Assembly (NCBI GenBank): GCA_964420285.1
Contig: CAYQTE010000022.1
Span: forward strand, 8,382 to 72,381
Source: CAYQTE01 sp964420285
GTDB taxonomy: Bacteria; Planctomycetota; Phycisphaerae; Tepidisphaerales; Tepidisphaeraceae
Length of the DNA stretch: 64,000 nucleotides
Direction: 5' to 3'
The notes beneath the pieces are model-generated. The model made no database searches and was not told the origin of the DNA. It saw only the letters and a program-made list of their open reading frames with translations. Positions 62,234-64,000 of this stretch are shown one piece after another. How positions within the stretch are numbered: the first letter of the stretch is position 1; each line of letters starts with the position of its first letter. The position numbers and the translations under genes are program-made.

Positions 62234-63796
62234 TCACGGCCCGGTGGCCGGCAGCGTGGTCGCATCATCCGGCTTCCAGTGGACGCGATAGAGATGGCCG
62301 TCAGCGATCCGGAAATAGACCAGCGTGCCGTCGGGGTCGAAATGGTAGGGAATCTGGCCGTTGTAGGAATGGCCGTTGTCAATGCTCGCTTGATCTTCGA
62401 ATCGGGTGATGGGATTCCACTTCCCGTCCGGCCCGAGGTCGACCGATGGAAGCGCCAATGCGCCGTTAGCTTCCTCGCTTCCATCTAGGACCATGCACCA
62501 GTCGCCATCCTTCTTGTTTTGGGCGGCGTACGCCATGTGCGCCGCATCGGGGCTAAAGAGAGGCGGGCCAACCCGAAAATGGCTCGGGCCGGGGCCGCCT
62601 TCGATCCGAAGTGCCGCCGGGGCACGCTCGCCGAGCCAAACGGCACGACTGTCGCCTGGGTTGTTCGGCTCAATCGATGCGACTTTGCGGGCGTCCGGAC
62701 TAAGCGTGACGTTGTACGGCAGTGCTGGCAAAACGATGTCGTCAACGAGGACGAGGGGAACCCCAAAAAAACCTGGCATAGGCTCTGTCCGCTGGCAAAT
62801 CAGATGGTCGCCGCCCTTTGAGTAAATGAACTGGTCCGAGTCGGCAATGCGCCGATCGTAGCCAACACATGGCTCTGTCGGAAAAACACCCTGGCCTCTC
62901 AAGTTCTTCTCACGTGGTCCGGTTGCCTGCTCGGCGGAGAAGTTAAGCTGCGGCCCGTCCGGGCTGTATTCCGGACCTGCCTTTACAGCGAGAAACGGGC
63001 CGGAACGCTTGCCGTCTGCAACAATTTCGTACCGCTCCGGGTCGTCCACGGCGATCGTGAGGCATCCGACAAACGCAATATGGCTGCCGTCAGGGCTGAA
63101 GCAGATATGGTCTACGCCCATCGGGTAGATTCCGCCGCTTTGTTTCCCATCGACTATCGCAACCCACGCGTCCCAGTCGGTGTTTGCCGCGTAGGCGAGA
63201 TGGCTGCCATTCGTGCTGAGAGTCAGATCGTCCACGTCCCAGTAGGACTCGCCCTCCTTGCCATCGACGATGACCGTCTGCGAGTCACCAGACGTTGCAA
63301 CGTATGCGAGGTGCTCACCGTCGGCACTGAAGGTTACCTGGGTCGGCGCGTTCGTGCCCGTCGCGGTTTCCTTTCCGTCGAGCACCGCGAACCAATTCGC
63401 CGCGCGGCGGGCTGAATAATAGACGTGCTTGCTGTTGGCGCTGAAGCGCAGATTGGTGACTTCGTCGCACGGCGCGCCCGTTGAGCCATCGACCAATACG
63501 GCCGCCTGCGCGCCGGTGATGACGATAGATAGCAGGTGCCGTGAATCCGGGCTGTAGGCGATGTAAGGAATCGTGTCACCGGCTGCGGCGGCTTTGCCAT
63601 TCACTAGAAGTTGGGTCGAATTGGAACCCCGCACAGCCATCGCGATGTTGTGGCAATCTGGCGATATGGACACGTACGCGATCTGCTTGGCATCGGGCAC
63701 GGGGCCGAGGTCGTCGGATGTAACAGATGCGCGCGCGGTCGGCGCGCCGAGACAAACCAGCGAGACCGATGCAATGAAAAGCGGGAGACGCCTCAT
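62234..63796 (-). CDS. secreted WD40/TolB-like beta-propeller protein
   Basis: A 520-residue exported protein with a Sec signal (LPLFIASVSLVCLGAPTARA) and repeating blades: IAYVSISPDCHNIAM, IAYSPDSRHLLS, VTFSADGEHLAYVA, ICFSPDGSHIAFVG, VTLSPDARKVASI, LFSPDAAHMAYAAQ. The alternating VDGK segments (VLVDGS, AVLDGKE, IVDGKEG) suggest loop insertions that match between blades. GAGGAGG lies four bases before ATG 63796, a very strong ribosome-binding site. Propellers of this class bind ligands or proteins; no catalytic residues are evident. Confidence 0.82.
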   Translation of the reverse strand: MRRLPLFIASVSLVCLGAPTARASVTSDDLGPVPDAKQIAYVSISPDCHNIAMAVRGSNSTQLLVNGKAAAAGDTIPYIAYSPDSRHLLSIVITGAQAAVLVDGSTGAPCDEVTNLRFSANSKHVYYSARRAANWFAVLDGKETATGTNAPTQVTFSADGEHLAYVATSGDSQTVIVDGKEGESYWDVDDLTLSTNGSHLAYAANTDWDAWVAIVDGKQSGGIYPMGVDHICFSPDGSHIAFVGCLTIAVDDPERYEIVADGKRSGPFLAVKAGPEYSPDGPQLNFSAEQATGPREKNLRGQGVFPTEPCVGYDRRIADSDQFIYSKGGDHLICQRTEPMPGFFGVPLVLVDDIVLPALPYNVTLSPDARKVASIEPNNPGDSRAVWLGERAPAALRIEGGPGPSHFRVGPPLFSPDAAHMAYAAQNKKDGDWCMVLDGSEEANGALALPSVDLGPDGKWNPITRFEDQASIDNGHSYNGQIPYHFDPDGTLVYFRIADGHLYRVHWKPDDATTLPATGP

Positions 63797-64000
63797 GAAG
63801 CCTCCTCGATCAAGATACGTCGATATCCTATACCGTCGCGCGCCGCATATCGTTGCCGGACTGGCCGGGTTACATCCGGATGCCAATTGACAGCCAGGGA
63901 ATGCGCCACCGGCCGCGTTACCTTCAGTGACTTACGGCGTGTCTTCCGCTGGTTGCAAGACGAGAGCCATGTTGATGGCCGGCAAATACGATATTATCGA

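Noticed and set aside
1..64000. CRISPR arrays, rRNA or tRNA genes
   Set aside because: I saw no regularly spaced repeats, no conserved rRNA stretches and no complete cloverleaf. A covariance search would settle tRNAs.

Overview
The window is a GC-rich bacterial chromosome segment that most resembles a planctomycete of the Phycisphaerae type. The signs are an LpxC-FabZ fusion beside LpxA, planctomycete-style exosortase loci, an N-terminal LEPR-XLL-like motif (ESLEDRRLMS) on a large surface protein, and giant TPR proteins next to exosortases. It comes from a draft or metagenome assembly: a 100-N scaffold gap at 45381-45480 is flanked by the same 55 bases on both sides. The assignment rests on gene content read by eye, with no database search.

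Layout. 1-4.9 kb: lipid A genes on the minus strand (lpxC-fabZ, lpxA, then a partial Gfo/Idh/MocA oxidoreductase), interrupted by a secreted metallophosphoesterase on the plus strand. 5.3-16.3 kb (plus): exosortase module 1, made of an outer-membrane polysaccharide-export lipoprotein, an exosortase with a long proline-rich tail, EpsI, a 1569-aa TPR protein and a Wzc-type BY-kinase, closed by a strong hairpin terminator. 16.5-26.2 kb: mixed housekeeping and accessory genes (orphan nuoB, GH20 hexosaminidase, GIY-YIG protein, ECF sigma factor with partner, two tandem lactonase-like propellers, degenerate receiver, pstB-phoU). 26.4-58.9 kb (minus): about 32 kb of almost unbroken leftward genes, exosortase/exopolysaccharide module 2. 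Read in transcription order it contains a methyltransferase, many glycosyltransferases (several multi-domain fusions), a Wzy-like polymerase, serine-acetyltransferase-like and MBOAT O-acylation genes, an SGNH protein, a WecG-like transferase fusion, a second exosortase, Wzz, a second EpsI, Wzc, a WbaP-like initiating transferase fusion, a second giant TPR protein and finally a PEP-CTERM-like protein with its own promoter and terminator. 59-64 kb: a LEPR-XLL/RTX/PKD/beta-helix surface protein, a RAYT transposase and a secreted beta-propeller protein.

How it fits together. Module 2 encodes the initiating transferase, the assembly and acyl-modification enzymes, polymerase and chain-length control of an exopolysaccharide, but I see no flippase and no outer-membrane export protein there. 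Module 1 supplies an export lipoprotein and a second kinase. Each module has its own exosortase, EpsI, giant TPR protein and Wzc-like ATPase, and the only recognisable sorted substrate lies at the end of module 2. The most unusual observations are the two parallel exosortase modules, four interspersed-repeat insertions (three in frame inside glycosyltransferase genes, one intergenic), and two polyprenyl-phosphate sugar transferases each fused to a degenerate sugar-nucleotidyltransferase-like domain.
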